Source: Bacillus carboniphilus (lineage in GTDB: Bacteria > Bacillota > Bacilli > Bacillales > JAIVKR01). From it: a DNA stretch of 64,000 nt. Within the stretch, counting starts at the first letter, position 1. The number at the start of each line of letters is the position of its first letter. Below, piece after piece: positions 19,008-27,824 of this stretch. A program made the translations under genes and the position numbers. The stretch spans positions 3,162,001-3,226,000 of the forward strand of contig NZ_CP129013.1 in assembly GCF_020524035.2 (NCBI RefSeq). Reading direction: 5' to 3'. Below the pieces are notes generated by a model that saw only the letters and a program-made list of their open reading frames with translations, was not told where the DNA came from and did no database searches.

Positions 19008-20836
19008 CTGGAGAGTCAAAAGTTCTCCGGAATTTTTCAAAGCTTTTTCCCCATACTCGATGTTTTTTATGTAATGGTAAGGGATTCCCCTCGCTTTCCG
19101 CGGACGACCTGTCAAGCCTCCTCGTTCGTGCCTCACATTGCGGGGTCTTGACTAGCCCGTTTTTCCGCAGGAGTCTTGGGGTCCCTTACAAAGTCCATTT
19201 TATAAAGATGACTCAATCCCTTAGAAAGAGAATTTTCTGCATAAAAAATAACCCTTCTGCTTGATTTCATGTTAACCTATTAAGCGACTAAACAAAATAA
19301 GGAGACATGTCATCCGAGAAGAGTTATCTTTGATATTGTATCAAACTCAACAGCGAATGACCATAGTGATTATGTGGAAAAGAATAGATAAAGAACTTTC
19401 AGAATTTAGGACCTGTTTTACACGACAAGCTACCTATGAATGGTTTGTCGTCATGATTATTGGATTGATGTTACGTTCCGATCAAGTAGGATTAACCTCC
19501 ATCATTCGTGAGCCTTTCGATCTCACCCAAGTCCTATCCTGCTATGATGCATTTTTTAGGTCCCAAGCTTGGAAGTTAGAGGATCTTATTCAAACATGGA
19601 CGAAGCTTGTTTATCGTAAGGCACCCATCTATAAGAAAGACGGCATCACCATCTTGGTAGGAGATGGCGTGAAGCAATCGAAAGAAGCACGAAAAATGCC
19701 TGGTGTGAAGAGGTTACATCAAGAATCAGAAAATTCCTCAAAAGCCGAGTTTATCTTTGGGCACATGTTTGGTGGGATAGGTGTTCTCATTGGCGATCCT
19801 TCTAAGAAACTATTTTGTCTTCCTCTTTCGATCAGGCTCCATGACGGTGTCAACATGATTCGAAATTGGAGAAAAAAACAGAACAATTATGAATGTGAAG
19901 GTTCTCACATTGTTCAAATCATAAACGATGCGTTTCAAGCGACTAAATGTATGGGAGAATCGCTCGTACTGCTTGATGGCTACTATTTATCCATTTTTGC
20001 TCTTATGAAACGGGCAGAACTGTTAGAGAAATCAGAAACGATGCTTCACCTTTTGACTAAAGCCAAGAAGTCTTGTAGGGCTTATACAAAGCCCGGTGAA
20101 TATAAAGGAAAGGTCGTCCTCGTAAAAAGGAGAGACCATCAAACTTCAAGACCTCTTTACATCAAGGAAGAGTGAATTCGTAGAAGCAACCGTCCGTTTA
20201 TATGGAAAAGAAGAGACCGTTCGTTACCTTTGCCTTAATTTATTATGGGGGCAAAAGCTTTATCAAGAACTGCGATTCGTCCTTGTCATGTATGGAGAAA
20301 AAACAGCCATTCTTGTTACAACGAAGCTCGATTTAGATCCCGTTAACATCATTGAATTGTACAGTTTTAGGTTCAAAATTGAATGTACGTTTCGAGAGCT
20401 GAAACAAGTGATGAATGGATTTGGGTATCAATTTTGGTCAAAAGCCATGCCTAAACTGAGACGCTATGCAAAAAAAGGAATGATTCATCCATTAGAAGAA
20501 ATGGAGGATGAAAAAGAGAAAGAACTCATCTTGTCCGCTTTGAAAGCAATCGAGGGATTTGTCATGTGTAGTTGTATCGCCATGGGGATGCTTCAAATGT
20601 TGTCTCTTACTTTTTCAACTAAGATTAATGAGAGTCCTGTTCGATTTTTACGAACGAAGTCCAACCCTATTGTCTCAGAAGCGACCGTTGCCTATTATTT
20701 AAGGAAGACGACTTTTTCGCTTTTTAGTAAAACGAGCCGTTTATGCATAAGTCGAATAATGAAAAAGAAGCAATCAGACCCTTTTTTTGACGAGGATCTG
20801 AAGGCTTCTTAAAGGTGAAAACTTTTGACTGACAAG
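19008..20836 (+). mobile_element. IS4-like insertion sequence, copy 1
   Basis: An 1829-base element nearly identical to the one at 62012-63839 in opposite orientation. Ends: left CTGGAGAGTCAAAAGTTCTC, right (reverse complement) CTTGTCAGTCAAAAGTTTTC. It is flanked by a 7-base direct repeat AAGAGGA (19001-19007 and 20837-20843). A long untranslated leader of some 320 bases, GC-rich near 19090-19190, precedes the transposase. Confidence 0.9.
19330..20812 (+). pseudogene. IS4-like transposase, copy 1, frameshifted
   Basis: A DDE transposase with TILVGDGVKQSKEARKMPG (first Asp), SLVLLDGYYLSIFALMKRAE (second Asp) and YSFRFKIECTFRELKQ (Glu region). The frame breaks at GTAAAAAGG (20122-20130), one A short of joining the two halves, and copy 2 has the identical break. 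In addition, residues between IIRE and FFRS (19510-19560) are read out of frame by a pair of compensating one-base changes: an extra C in GAGCCTTTC and one T fewer in GCATTTTTTAGG relative to copy 2, whose version (LSISPKSYPAMMHFF) looks native. Confidence 0.85.
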
Positions 20837-20851
20837 AAGAGGAGGATAATT

Positions 20852-21316
20852 ATGAAAAAGATTATTATCTTAATGATAACTTCCATTTTTTTAATAGGGT
20901 GTAATAGTAGTGGTGGGAGTAACTTAGTAACATATGATAACGATAAACTTGCAAAAGAAATAGAGGAAAAAGGTTTTAAACCTAAACTACCAACAAAGTT
21001 TCCTATTGCTATAATAAACCATGAGATATCTTCCCCACCAACTAATGACCATTTCATAGTAGATTTTACAGGAGAGAAAGGAGAATATTTTGAATTAATT
21101 ATATGGGATAAGCTAGTTACATGGAATGACAACAGTAATCAAGAAGAAATCAACATTAATGGAAAAGAAGGATCTTATATGAGTGATGAAGTATTGATGA
21201 GTACGTTACATTGGCGAGATGGAGATTATGATTATATTTTACAATATTACCATACGTTTTCAGACACAAAAATAGCAAAAGCTGATCTAATAGGTATAGC
21301 TGAATCCTTCCAGTAA
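20852..21316 (+). CDS. Lipoprotein with DUF4367-like domain
   Basis: The N-terminus MKKIIILMITSIFLIGC is a lipoprotein signal with lipobox LIGC, so the protein should be anchored outside the membrane. The mature part has KPKLPTKFPIAIINHEIS, then FELIIWDKLV, INGKEGSYMSD, LHWRDGDYDYIL and a final KADLIGIAESFQ, the pattern of DUF4367/anti-sigma-associated lipoproteins. AGGAGG lies just before the ATG. The IS copy 1 target duplication ends inside its ribosome-binding region (20837-20843), so the native promoter is probably cut off; the IS end may now drive or silence it. Confidence 0.8.
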   Translation: MKKIIILMITSIFLIGCNSSGGSNLVTYDNDKLAKEIEEKGFKPKLPTKFPIAIINHEISSPPTNDHFIVDFTGEKGEYFELIIWDKLVTWNDNSNQEEININGKEGSYMSDEVLMSTLHWRDGDYDYILQYYHTFSDTKIAKADLIGIAESFQ

Positions 21317-21476
21317 AAGCTTAAAAATGAAAAAAACTATTAAAGCAAAATATTAATAATTGTTGGCTGTGTCATGCTAAAAATAAGATAGTTTATGACT
21401 TAATGATTTTTATAGAGATTTAATGGAGTGATTGAAAATGGGTACTAGAGGTTTAAAAGAAAGTTAGGTGGCAGTT

Positions 21477-21899
21477 ATGCCAACAAAATGGCAGTTAACG
21501 AATACTATACCTACAAAGGAGGAATTTATTTATCTTTGTTCGAGTGTAGGGTAGGAAAATTTTATAAATTTTGATGCTGTAGAAAAGTCCATTCAAAATT
21601 CTGTTCACTCAACAGTTGTCAAAGTTAACGGTGATATTATTGGAATGGGAAGAATTATAGGGGATGGTGCGATATATTTTTATAACAAGATGTAGTGGTA
21701 CACCCTGAATATCAGGGGAGAGGGATTGGTAAAGAAATTATGAATGAGTTAATGAGATTTTTAGAAGCTCATGCCTCAGATAAAGCTTTTGTTGGATTGT
21801 TTGCATCTGAGGAAAAAAGGTTTTTATGAGAAGTTTAGTTTTAAAGATTATTCTCCGAACATGACAGGTATGTTCAAAGTGATTAATCGGAGAGAATAA
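21477..21899 (+). pseudogene. GNAT acetyltransferase, multiply broken
   Basis: GNAT enzymes transfer acetyl from acetyl-CoA. The acetyl-CoA loop VHPEYQGRGIGKEIMNEL is clear, as is the N-terminus MPTKWQLTNTIPTKEEF and the C-terminus YEKFSFKDYSPNMTGMF. Three lesions are seen: a TAG after SSVG, a shift near TTTTTATAACAAGATG before the acetyl-CoA loop, and one extra A in A6 (21813-21818) before YEKF. A good AGGTGG site precedes the ATG. Not functional as written. Confidence 0.8.
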
Positions 21900-22119
21900 A
21901 TAGGCCCTTCTCCTTTTAAAATGATCTTAAATATATACAATTGGAATAAGTTCAATTGCTCGCTCAGAATTGCCCAGTTGTAACAAGATTTAAAACAAGT
22001 CCTTTAAGAAGGGAGACACTTGTTTATTATTTCAAATTATTTAAGTTGAGCATTTACTTGTCATTTTAAGTAGTGAAAAGTATTAAAATAAGCATTTTTT
22101 TATAAAATGGAGGGTTATT

Positions 22120-22620
22120 ATGTTTTCAGTAGAAAAATATGCAGATTCAGTTAAGAAACACCTTGAAAATCATTCTGATATGTTAGTAAGAAACCTTAAA
22201 AAGATCTTTAAATATAACTTTTCATCTGAAGTGGATTTATTAGAATTTACGGTATATGTTGACGATAATACTTTCGAATTCTCGATTATGATGTTCCTTA
22301 TGGATTTAAACGGTGACGAAGTTGTCTATAAAGGAAAGGACAAAACGATTTTTGTAAGTAGTACGGAGATACTGCCAGAAGTAAAATATTGTGACATAGA
22401 TGAGAGTCTCTTAGATGATTTTTATGAATTTTACGATCAGAATGAAGATAGGTTCTATACTCAAGAACAACTGATATTCACAAAATGGTTTAGTCAATGT
22501 TGGGAGAAAGCAGATGGAGACACAGTGAAATTACCATCGTACTTTGCTTTTCCTAATGATGATAGGTCATACGATTTAAAGAACCATCAATGGGTCCATG
22601 ATGAAAAAAAGTGGTTTTAA
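22120..22620 (+). CDS. Hypothetical acidic protein
   Basis: A 166-residue cytoplasmic protein with a strong GGAGGG site before the ATG. It starts MFSVEKYADSVKKHLENHSD, has a beta-rich middle (LLEFTVYVDDNTFEFSIMMF) and a C-terminus with FTKWFSQCWEKADGDTVKLP and YFAFPNDDRSYDL. The strongly acidic composition and lone position recall immunity proteins; the family is not known to me. Confidence 0.7.
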   Translation: MFSVEKYADSVKKHLENHSDMLVRNLKKIFKYNFSSEVDLLEFTVYVDDNTFEFSIMMFLMDLNGDEVVYKGKDKTIFVSSTEILPEVKYCDIDESLLDDFYEFYDQNEDRFYTQEQLIFTKWFSQCWEKADGDTVKLPSYFAFPNDDRSYDLKNHQWVHDEKKWF

Positions 22621-22896
22621 ACAATAAAGTGCCTGTCTGGTAAGGATAGCTTAGATCAAAATTTAAATAAAAAAAGACCTAAGAATGCGTTAATTTATTC
22701 GCTAGTGATACGTATAGTTTAATTATCAGCCGGCCACTGGTCACCGCGTCGATTAGCCTCATCATTATTATCCATTGCTGTACATTATGTAGTAAGTTTT
22801 AATTTCCAAAAGTGTGGTTTAACGCCACCGTCTTTAGACGATAAAAGCTTTTAGACTTCTTAATTGATGTCCATACTTAAGTTGTGAGGTGAAAGT

Positions 22897-23086
22897 ATGA
22901 ACGGATATAAAAAGAATGGTAATACCGTTCATGGCATAGAACACCATGTAATGTAGGTCACAAAATATCGAAATAAAATGTTACAGGGAAGTGTAGGGAA
23001 AGATCGTTTTCATTTATTACTATACATGGCTACCTAGCATTGCATCCAGTAAAATTGTGTAATACCTGAAGGAAAGATCATATTAG
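22897..23086 (+). pseudogene. IS200/IS605 Y1 transposase TnpA, decayed remnant
   Basis: The start MNGYKKNGNTVHGIEHHVM, stop, VTKYRNKML follows the TnpA_REP-like family pattern (normally ...VWVTKYR). The middle, with the HUH metal motif, is deleted; the next readable piece, GKDRFHLLL, is followed by SSKIV, stop, YLKERS. The sequence before it (22830-22890) has the stem-loop style of an IS605 left end. No matching TnpB is adjacent; the TnpB at 47.7 kb is from a separate element. Confidence 0.65.
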
Positions 23087-23156
23087 GAATAGGGAAGGTT
23101 TGTACTTAAATAAAGTTCAAGTTCGATTAATAAGAAATAGTTTGAATAGAAGATAA

Positions 23157-23190
23157 ACAACCCGACAACCATAAATTGGGTTGTTTTTTT
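23157..23190 (+). terminator. Rho-independent terminator
   Basis: A seven-base stem ACAACCC/GGGTTGT with a loop of fourteen bases and seven following T. It insulates the doxX gene from the decayed tnpA upstream; the doxX promoter starts right after it. Confidence 0.8.
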
Positions 23191-23192
23191 GG

Positions 23193-23223
23193 TTGACATA
23201 AAATATATCCTAATGATAGGATA
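23193..23223 (+). promoter_or_regulatory. doxX promoter with palindromic operator
   Basis: TTGACA at 23193 and a TAGGAT box 18 bases downstream. An 18-base palindrome TATCCTA-ATGA-TAGGATA (23206-23223) covers the -10 box. Its outline TATC(N10)GATA resembles the MhqR operator of B. subtilis, and an MhqR-like MarR gene lies downstream, so repression by that protein is likely. Confidence 0.65.
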
Positions 23224-23276
23224 AAAAAGTCCTGAGTTAAGGATAAATAATACTAGCATAAAGGGAGAGATTATAA

Positions 23277-23630
23277 ATGACGGTTTTATCAATTATTCTT
23301 CAAGTTTTATTAGGTTTAGGATTTTTAATGTTTGGAGTTATGAAGTTTGGTTCAAAGCAAATGGTTGATGATTTTAAGAATTTTGGTTATCCAGGATGGT
23401 TTAGAGTATTTACAGGGTTAATGGAAATTTTTTCCGCAGTTTTAGTTATTGCAGGAATTTGGAATTTATCAATGGCTGCTTGGGGAGGATTATTAATTGT
23501 TGTAACGATGATGGGGGCTATTTTTACTCATATCAAAATTAAAGATACTGTTAAAAACATGATGATGCCAATCATTTTGCTAATATTTGGTTTGATAGTA
23601 TTGCTAATAAATTTTGAATCATTGTTTTAA
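23277..23630 (+). CDS. DoxX family membrane protein, MhqP/CatD-like
   Basis: A 117-residue protein with four membrane helices: SIILQVLLGLGFLMFGVMKF, FTGLMEIFSAVLVIAGIW, AAWGGLLIVVTMMGAIFTH and PIILLIFGLIVLLINF. The pattern G..F..FG..K......DDFKNFGYP is typical of DoxX. In B. subtilis such genes (mhqP, catD) act in quinone and diamide stress under MarR-type control. GGGAGAG precedes the ATG. The operator in the promoter and the marR gene 180 bases downstream support the same arrangement here. Confidence 0.85.
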   Translation: MTVLSIILQVLLGLGFLMFGVMKFGSKQMVDDFKNFGYPGWFRVFTGLMEIFSAVLVIAGIWNLSMAAWGGLLIVVTMMGAIFTHIKIKDTVKNMMMPIILLIFGLIVLLINFESLF

Positions 23631-23660
23631 GGGATAAGGTTTAATTTGATTAAGAAGAAT

Positions 23661-23698
23661 TTCATCATTATTCAAATTGATATTTGAATAATGAAGAA
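23661..23698. repeat. AT-rich hairpin between doxX and marR
   Basis: Arms TTCATCATTATTCAAAT and ATTTGAATAATGAAGAA (one mismatch over 17) around a four-base loop, followed by AAAATTT. It could lower read-through from doxX into marR, or bind a regulator. Confidence 0.6.
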
Positions 23699-23812
23699 AA
23701 ATTTACCCATCCAGTTTTAAAGGTAAAGGACTTCAGATTTTACTAATAGACAGAAATTAATTATTCTATATACAGAAAACCAATATAACCGTAATTTGAA
23801 GGAGGTTAGGTG

Positions 23813-24260
23813 ATGGGTGAACAAAGTGATCTGGATTTGAGATTATTTAGGGTTTGGATGAAGGCTACTGATGCTGTTTTCGAAAATATCCGAAAGGATA
23901 TTGAAAGTCATAAAATTAATAATGTGAATTTTATGATACTTGAATTACTTTACAGTAAAGGTCCTCACCCTATCCAAAAAATTAGTGAGGTACTTTCTAT
24001 TCCTAGCGGGAGTATCACCTATGTAGTGGATAAGTTAGAAAAGAAAGGGCTTTTAGAAAGACAACCACATCCAAATGATAGAAGAGCTTCTAATGTCATA
24101 CTATATAACTGAAAGAGGAAGAATATTATTTGATGAAATTTTTCCTAAACACGTGGCAACAATTTCTCGAAATTTATCATTTATCTCCAATGATGAAAAA
24201 GAACAGCTAATTGGACTATTGAAAAGAATTGGAATAGGTGCGCAAAATTTAGAGAAATAA
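23813..24260 (+). pseudogene. MarR-family regulator, MhqR-like, frameshifted
   Basis: A winged-helix repressor: DLDLRLFRVWMKATDAVFEN, the recognition part ISEVLSIPSGSITYVVDKLE and the wing QPHPNDRRASNVIL. ATG 23813 follows GGAGG by seven bases. After VIL the frame runs into a stop at 24110-24112; the C-terminal helix (TERGRILFDEIFPKH to LLKRIGIG) continues in another frame. A TATA insertion (CATACTATATAACTGAA) explains it. The DNA-binding half remains but the dimerisation end is lost, so repression of doxX is expected to be impaired if the sequence is right. Confidence 0.85.
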
Positions 24261-24286
24261 AACTTTGTATTTTGCAATTAAAAATT

Positions 24287-24497
24287 GAGCCACTTTAGTA
24301 AGTCTATTTCACAAACTTTAGAGAGAAATATTTTTCCATTTTTAGGATTGTCATGGAGCCTCTACAGGCATGAATTTCTGCGAAAATGTGCGAGTAGGGA
24401 GGAGTTCGCAACCTTAACAAAGGTATCATGCCCGCCTCTCTAAATAATGCCATCCTTTTTATCTTCATACAAAGAATTCACAAACTTTGAGTGGCTC
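24287..24497. repeat. MITE-like element with nested hairpins
   Basis: Ends are GAGCCACT (24287) and AGTGGCTC (24490-24497), with a subterminal direct repeat TTCACAAACTTT (24308 and 24478) and a T run after the right end. Inside are nested arms GGCATGA/TCATGCC and TGCGAA/TTCGCA, similar in plan to the hairpin at 6341-6413. It has no coding capacity. The rest of 24261-24783 shows no gene. Confidence 0.5.
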
Positions 24498-24783
24498 ATT
24501 TTTTTTTTATCATGTGGTTCGCTTTTCGTGTGCTATTAACAAAAGTCGTTTTGTAGATTTGTAACAAGTATTTAAAAGATATGTTGGATGTATAACCATC
24601 TTAGAAAACTGTTAAGAAAGTGGTTTTGTCTATTGTTAATAAACTAATCGTATTCTATCGGGTGTATGAAAGAACTCGCTAATTTCATTTTATCGTTCCT
24701 AATAGAAATTTCGTTGAACATGCATATTATTGACTAGGCAACAAATGTTTCAATAATATCCTTCTCATAAATTACCATATATC

Positions 24784-25395
24784 TCAATGGCCATTTGAAT
24801 GATCGTTATCTCTTCTGAATATTTCCCATTTCTCATATAGAAATAAGAGACCTCCCGTAATAGTTAACCCAGTGAGGTATCCTCCGACAACATCACTAGC
24901 ATAATGATCACCCTGTACAATTCTACTAGCTCCAACAAAGAGTACGAGTAAAGTGCTACTAATATAAACGAGGAATCGAATGCTCCTATTAGAGATCTCA
25001 GTACGGATTACATAGCAGAGCAAGAAGAAAAAGATAAAACTCATTGTACTCTGACCACTAGGAAAGCTATTCCCCTCATCAAGTGCTCCCAGTGGTCGTT
25101 CTCTTCCTATTAATATTTTCAGTCCTTTGAAAGCAAAATATCCTAATACAAGAGATGAGCCGATAAATATGACTTTTCTATAATTTTTATCTTTCCACCA
25201 TATGTACAAAATAAGGATAAAACCCATTATGCTAACAAACTTATTGGAACCTAAAAAATCAAATAAGGTTAGCCACTGGGATGGTTCAAGAAAAGAGGAA
25301 ATAGGCTTATCCCATGGTAGAGGGGAGTTTGATACGTTAACAGAAAGAAAAGTAAATGAAATACAGGAGAAGAAAGCGATCCAAAATGCTTTCAT
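24784..25395 (-). CDS. PAP2-family membrane phosphatase
   Basis: An acid phosphatase of the phosphatidic-acid/undecaprenyl-pyrophosphate class acting at the outer face of the membrane. All three motifs are there: KILIGRERP (K-x6-RP, around residues 93-101), SFPSGQST (PSGH variant with Gln in place of the His) and SRIVQGDHYASD (SR-x5-H). Six hydrophobic segments fit the family fold; 203 residues is the usual length. GGAGGA precedes the ATG by about ten bases. The Gln in the PSG(H) motif removes the residue normally acting as general acid, so activity may be altered or low. Confidence 0.88.
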   Translation of the reverse strand: MKAFWIAFFSCISFTFLSVNVSNSPLPWDKPISSFLEPSQWLTLFDFLGSNKFVSIMGFILILYIWWKDKNYRKVIFIGSSLVLGYFAFKGLKILIGRERPLGALDEGNSFPSGQSTMSFIFFFLLCYVIRTEISNRSIRFLVYISSTLLVLFVGASRIVQGDHYASDVVGGYLTGLTITGGLLFLYEKWEIFRRDNDHSNGH

Positions 25396-25597
25396 ATGTC
25401 CTCTGTCCTCCTTTCATAAATTCAGAATGAGATAAGAAAGTGTTTTCTTAAATTATGCCCGAAACACTTATATATTAAATGTAAATTGAGTAATGATTGT
25501 TGGATGATAATATTGTTCAACAATGAGCTGAAGCGTATAAGATAAATTAAAATGGCTTATGTATGATTCAAATTCACATTAGAAAACAATAATTTAT

Positions 25598-25925
25598 AGA
25601 GGTTGTTCAAAAAGTCCTACGATGGCCTGGATGGCCTAGCATCATCGTTAGCTCGCGCGACGTGGCTGTACTTAGCCTGTGTTCATTAAGCAGACCGCCT
25701 CGTTCTTGTCTAGCTTCAACCCTTACATCGGAGACGCCTAAAGGATTTAGGTGGATCTACGTTAGTCACAGGACGTGACTGTTCTTAGTAGATCTTCAGA
25801 AATAGTCAAACATTTAGTGAAGGTAAAAAACACCTTCACGTTATGTTCGCCTTATGCTCGCCCTAGCGTGAACAAAGGGTTTCAGCTTTTCTATTCAGCG
25901 TCCTTTTTTCCCTACTTATTGAATA
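25598..25925. repeat. Repeat island A (dispersed hairpin-module repeat)
   Basis: Starts AGAGGTTGTTCAAAAAGTCC, the same end that closes island C in reverse and opens island E. It carries two copies of the hairpin module. A1 (25639-25680): inner arms AGC/GCT around TCGCGCGACGTG. A2 (25754-25794): outer arms GATCTAC/GTAGATC and inner arms AGT/ACT around CACAGGACGTG. A1 has a CATCATC left arm but a CCTGTG right arm, like a join of two module types. It continues to a GCGTCC stretch shared, in reverse, with island C. Confidence 0.8.
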
Positions 25926-26064
25926 CGCACTACTATAAAGGAAAATTTAGATTAATGATTGAAGGTATCGCCTAGGCTTTAATTTGAAGTCTTCTCAAAA
26001 AAGTTCTACTCACTAAAATGTGATAATAAAAATCAATTGTGAAGATTTTTTAGGAGGGATAGAT

Positions 26065-26584
26065 TTGAATTGATAAAATAAGACCAGTTATAACGGTTGG
26101 AAATGATGCGTTTGAAAGTACGAAAGGCGTTTTATTTGCTGGATCATCGTCAGACTTAATTCCGAACACAAATACGAATGCCTGGGTACAATTGTTCAAT
26201 CCACCAGATTCGAATGTTAACTTATTCATCAATGTAATTGTATTAGCTAATTTTTCAACCGATCTTGTTAGAGCGGATTTATATTTAAATTCCGAGCCTC
26301 CTGGTGCTAAGTTTGAGTCTACAAAAGTGACTAGTGTTAATGTAGGTTCGCCTAATCAACCCATGGGGCAAATTCATTTTAACCCAAGTGTTCAAGGTGT
26401 GCCGGTTGGAGGAACGAATATTGGCTCAAGAGCTTTGACACCACACTCCACTTTTTTTGAAACAGCTGAAGGAAGGATCATTTTGGAACCAGGGACAAAC
26501 TTAGTGTTATTTATTGGAAGTCGAACTGAAACAGTCTCACAAATTGGTTTCGAATGGTGGGAAGGTAAAGAAATTGTTTGTTGA
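26065..26584 (+). pseudogene. DUF6143-like protein, frame unclear at the start
   Basis: The pattern NTNAWVQLFNPPDSNVNLFI, NVIVLANFSTDLVRADLYLN, PPGAKFES and a closing IGFEWWEGKE fits DUF6143, a beta-sandwich family of unknown function in Bacillus. GGAGGG is followed by TTG at 26065, but that frame stops after two codons (TTG AAT TGA). The coding frame DKIRPVITVGNDAFESTKG opens one base later without a normal start (an ATT at 26070 is the only option nearby). One missing base after the start codon is the simplest explanation. Confidence 0.55.
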
Positions 26585-26729
26585 TTAAACGAATAACTTA
26601 ATAACGATACCACAGTAACGACATTAATCATTGAAAGCGGTCTGTTCTCAATAGACACCACCAATGATAAACTGAGGCTAATAAAATTTCCATATGAGTT
26701 ACTCTCAATATGGAATATGAGGTGTTAAA

Positions 26730-27133
26730 ATGAATATAGAAAAAAAGACTCTATGAAGAAGCAGTAGCACTAATAGAGAAAAGATACCCAATAGGTTGGG
26801 GTGGTGCTGCGGCTATGTACACAATAGACCGGAAAATCTTAACGAGTGTTTCTCCTGAAAATATTAATGCTTCCACAGAGTTATGCATTGAAACAGGAGC
26901 TATTTTAGAAGCTCATAAACTTGAGACTCAAATTACTCATTCTATTTGTGTAGTAAGAGATCATGAAAAAGCAGAATATAAAATCCTAACACCTTGTGGG
27001 GTATGTCAAGAAAGGCTTTTTTTATTGGGGACCAAAAGTAAAAGTTGGTATTTACACTCCAAGTAACGAAATTCTTTTTAAAACTTTAGAGGAAGTTCAA
27101 CCTTTCCATTGGTATAAAGCGTATAGAAAATAG
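26730..27133 (+). pseudogene. Cytidine/blasticidin-S deaminase-like protein, two frameshifts
   Basis: A zinc-dependent nucleoside deaminase. The metal site is visible: ASTELCIETGAI (Cys and catalytic Glu) and LTPCGVCQERL (two Cys). The pattern with TELC.E rather than HAE and the ending QPFHWYKAYRK is closer to the blasticidin-S deaminase-like branch. One extra A in A7 (26740-26746) and one extra T in T7 (27017-27023) break the frame; correcting both gives about 134 residues. A hairpin TTCCATATGAG/CTCAATATGGAA lies just before the gene. Confidence 0.75.
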
Positions 27134-27147
27134 TTAAAATTAAACAA

Positions 27148-27180
27148 GTGAACTCCACCAAATCTGGAGTTCACTTTCTT
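27148..27180 (+). terminator. Rho-independent terminator after the deaminase gene
   Basis: A perfect ten-base stem GTGAACTCCA/TGGAGTTCAC with a seven-base loop and a following TTTCTTT. Confidence 0.85.
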
Positions 27181-27325
27181 TAGTTAAAAATCAACATCGT
27201 TCTTTATAAAGGGTTAGATTTAATAAAAGGCGCTTTAAAAGATCAAAAAATTAATACATAATTTTGGAACCTATAGACGGATCAAACGTAAATACTATTA
27301 GATTGTTTTTTGGGGAGGTATAAGG

Positions 27326-27824
27326 ATGAGACAGCTTTTTATAAAACAAAAGGTATTTAGTCTTAGCGAGAAATTTACAGTCAAGGATCATGAGGAAAAG
27401 GATGTATATTATGTAGAAGGTAGCTTTATGAAAGTTCCTAAGACTTTCTCGATAATGAATGCAACAAGAAATGAAGTAGCAATCATTACGAAAAAGGTGT
27501 TTAGCTTTTTACCGAAATTTATTGTTGAGGTGAACGGTCGAGAGGTATTAACGATAAAGAAGGAGCTTTCTCTTTTTAAGGCTCGTTATACCATTGCTAC
27601 AGAAGGTATTGAAGTGCATGGGAATTGGTGGGATATGGAGTTTCAAGTGTTACAGCATGGTGAAATCATTGGAAAAGTCAACAAGGAATGGTTCACATGG
27701 GGGGGATAGCTACAAAGTTCAAGTAATAGATGAACAGATGGAGACCATTATAATTGCACTAGTTGTTGCTATTGATTGTGTGAAGTCGGATCAAGCGGCA
27801 GCTTCATCAGCAGGGGCGGTTTAA
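27326..27824 (+). pseudogene. LURP-one/YxjI family protein, frameshifted near the end
   Basis: Tubby-like beta-barrel family of unknown role. Seen: MRQLFIKQKVFSLSEKFTVK, YYVEGSFMKVPKTFSIMN, KKVFSFLPKFIVEV and GNWWDMEFQVLQHGEIIGKV. The frame stops after EWFTWGG; the family's C-terminal helix (SYKVQVIDEQMETIIIALVV, then AIDCVKSDQAAASSAGA) follows one frame over. A run of seven G (27699-27705) is one too long. The buried C-terminal helix is central to the fold, so a truncated product would probably be unstable. A GGGAGGT site precedes the ATG. Confidence 0.85.

Noticed and set aside
25775-25975. A 66-codon open frame inside repeat island A
   Set aside because: It reads through hairpin arms of the repeat and has no protein likeness.
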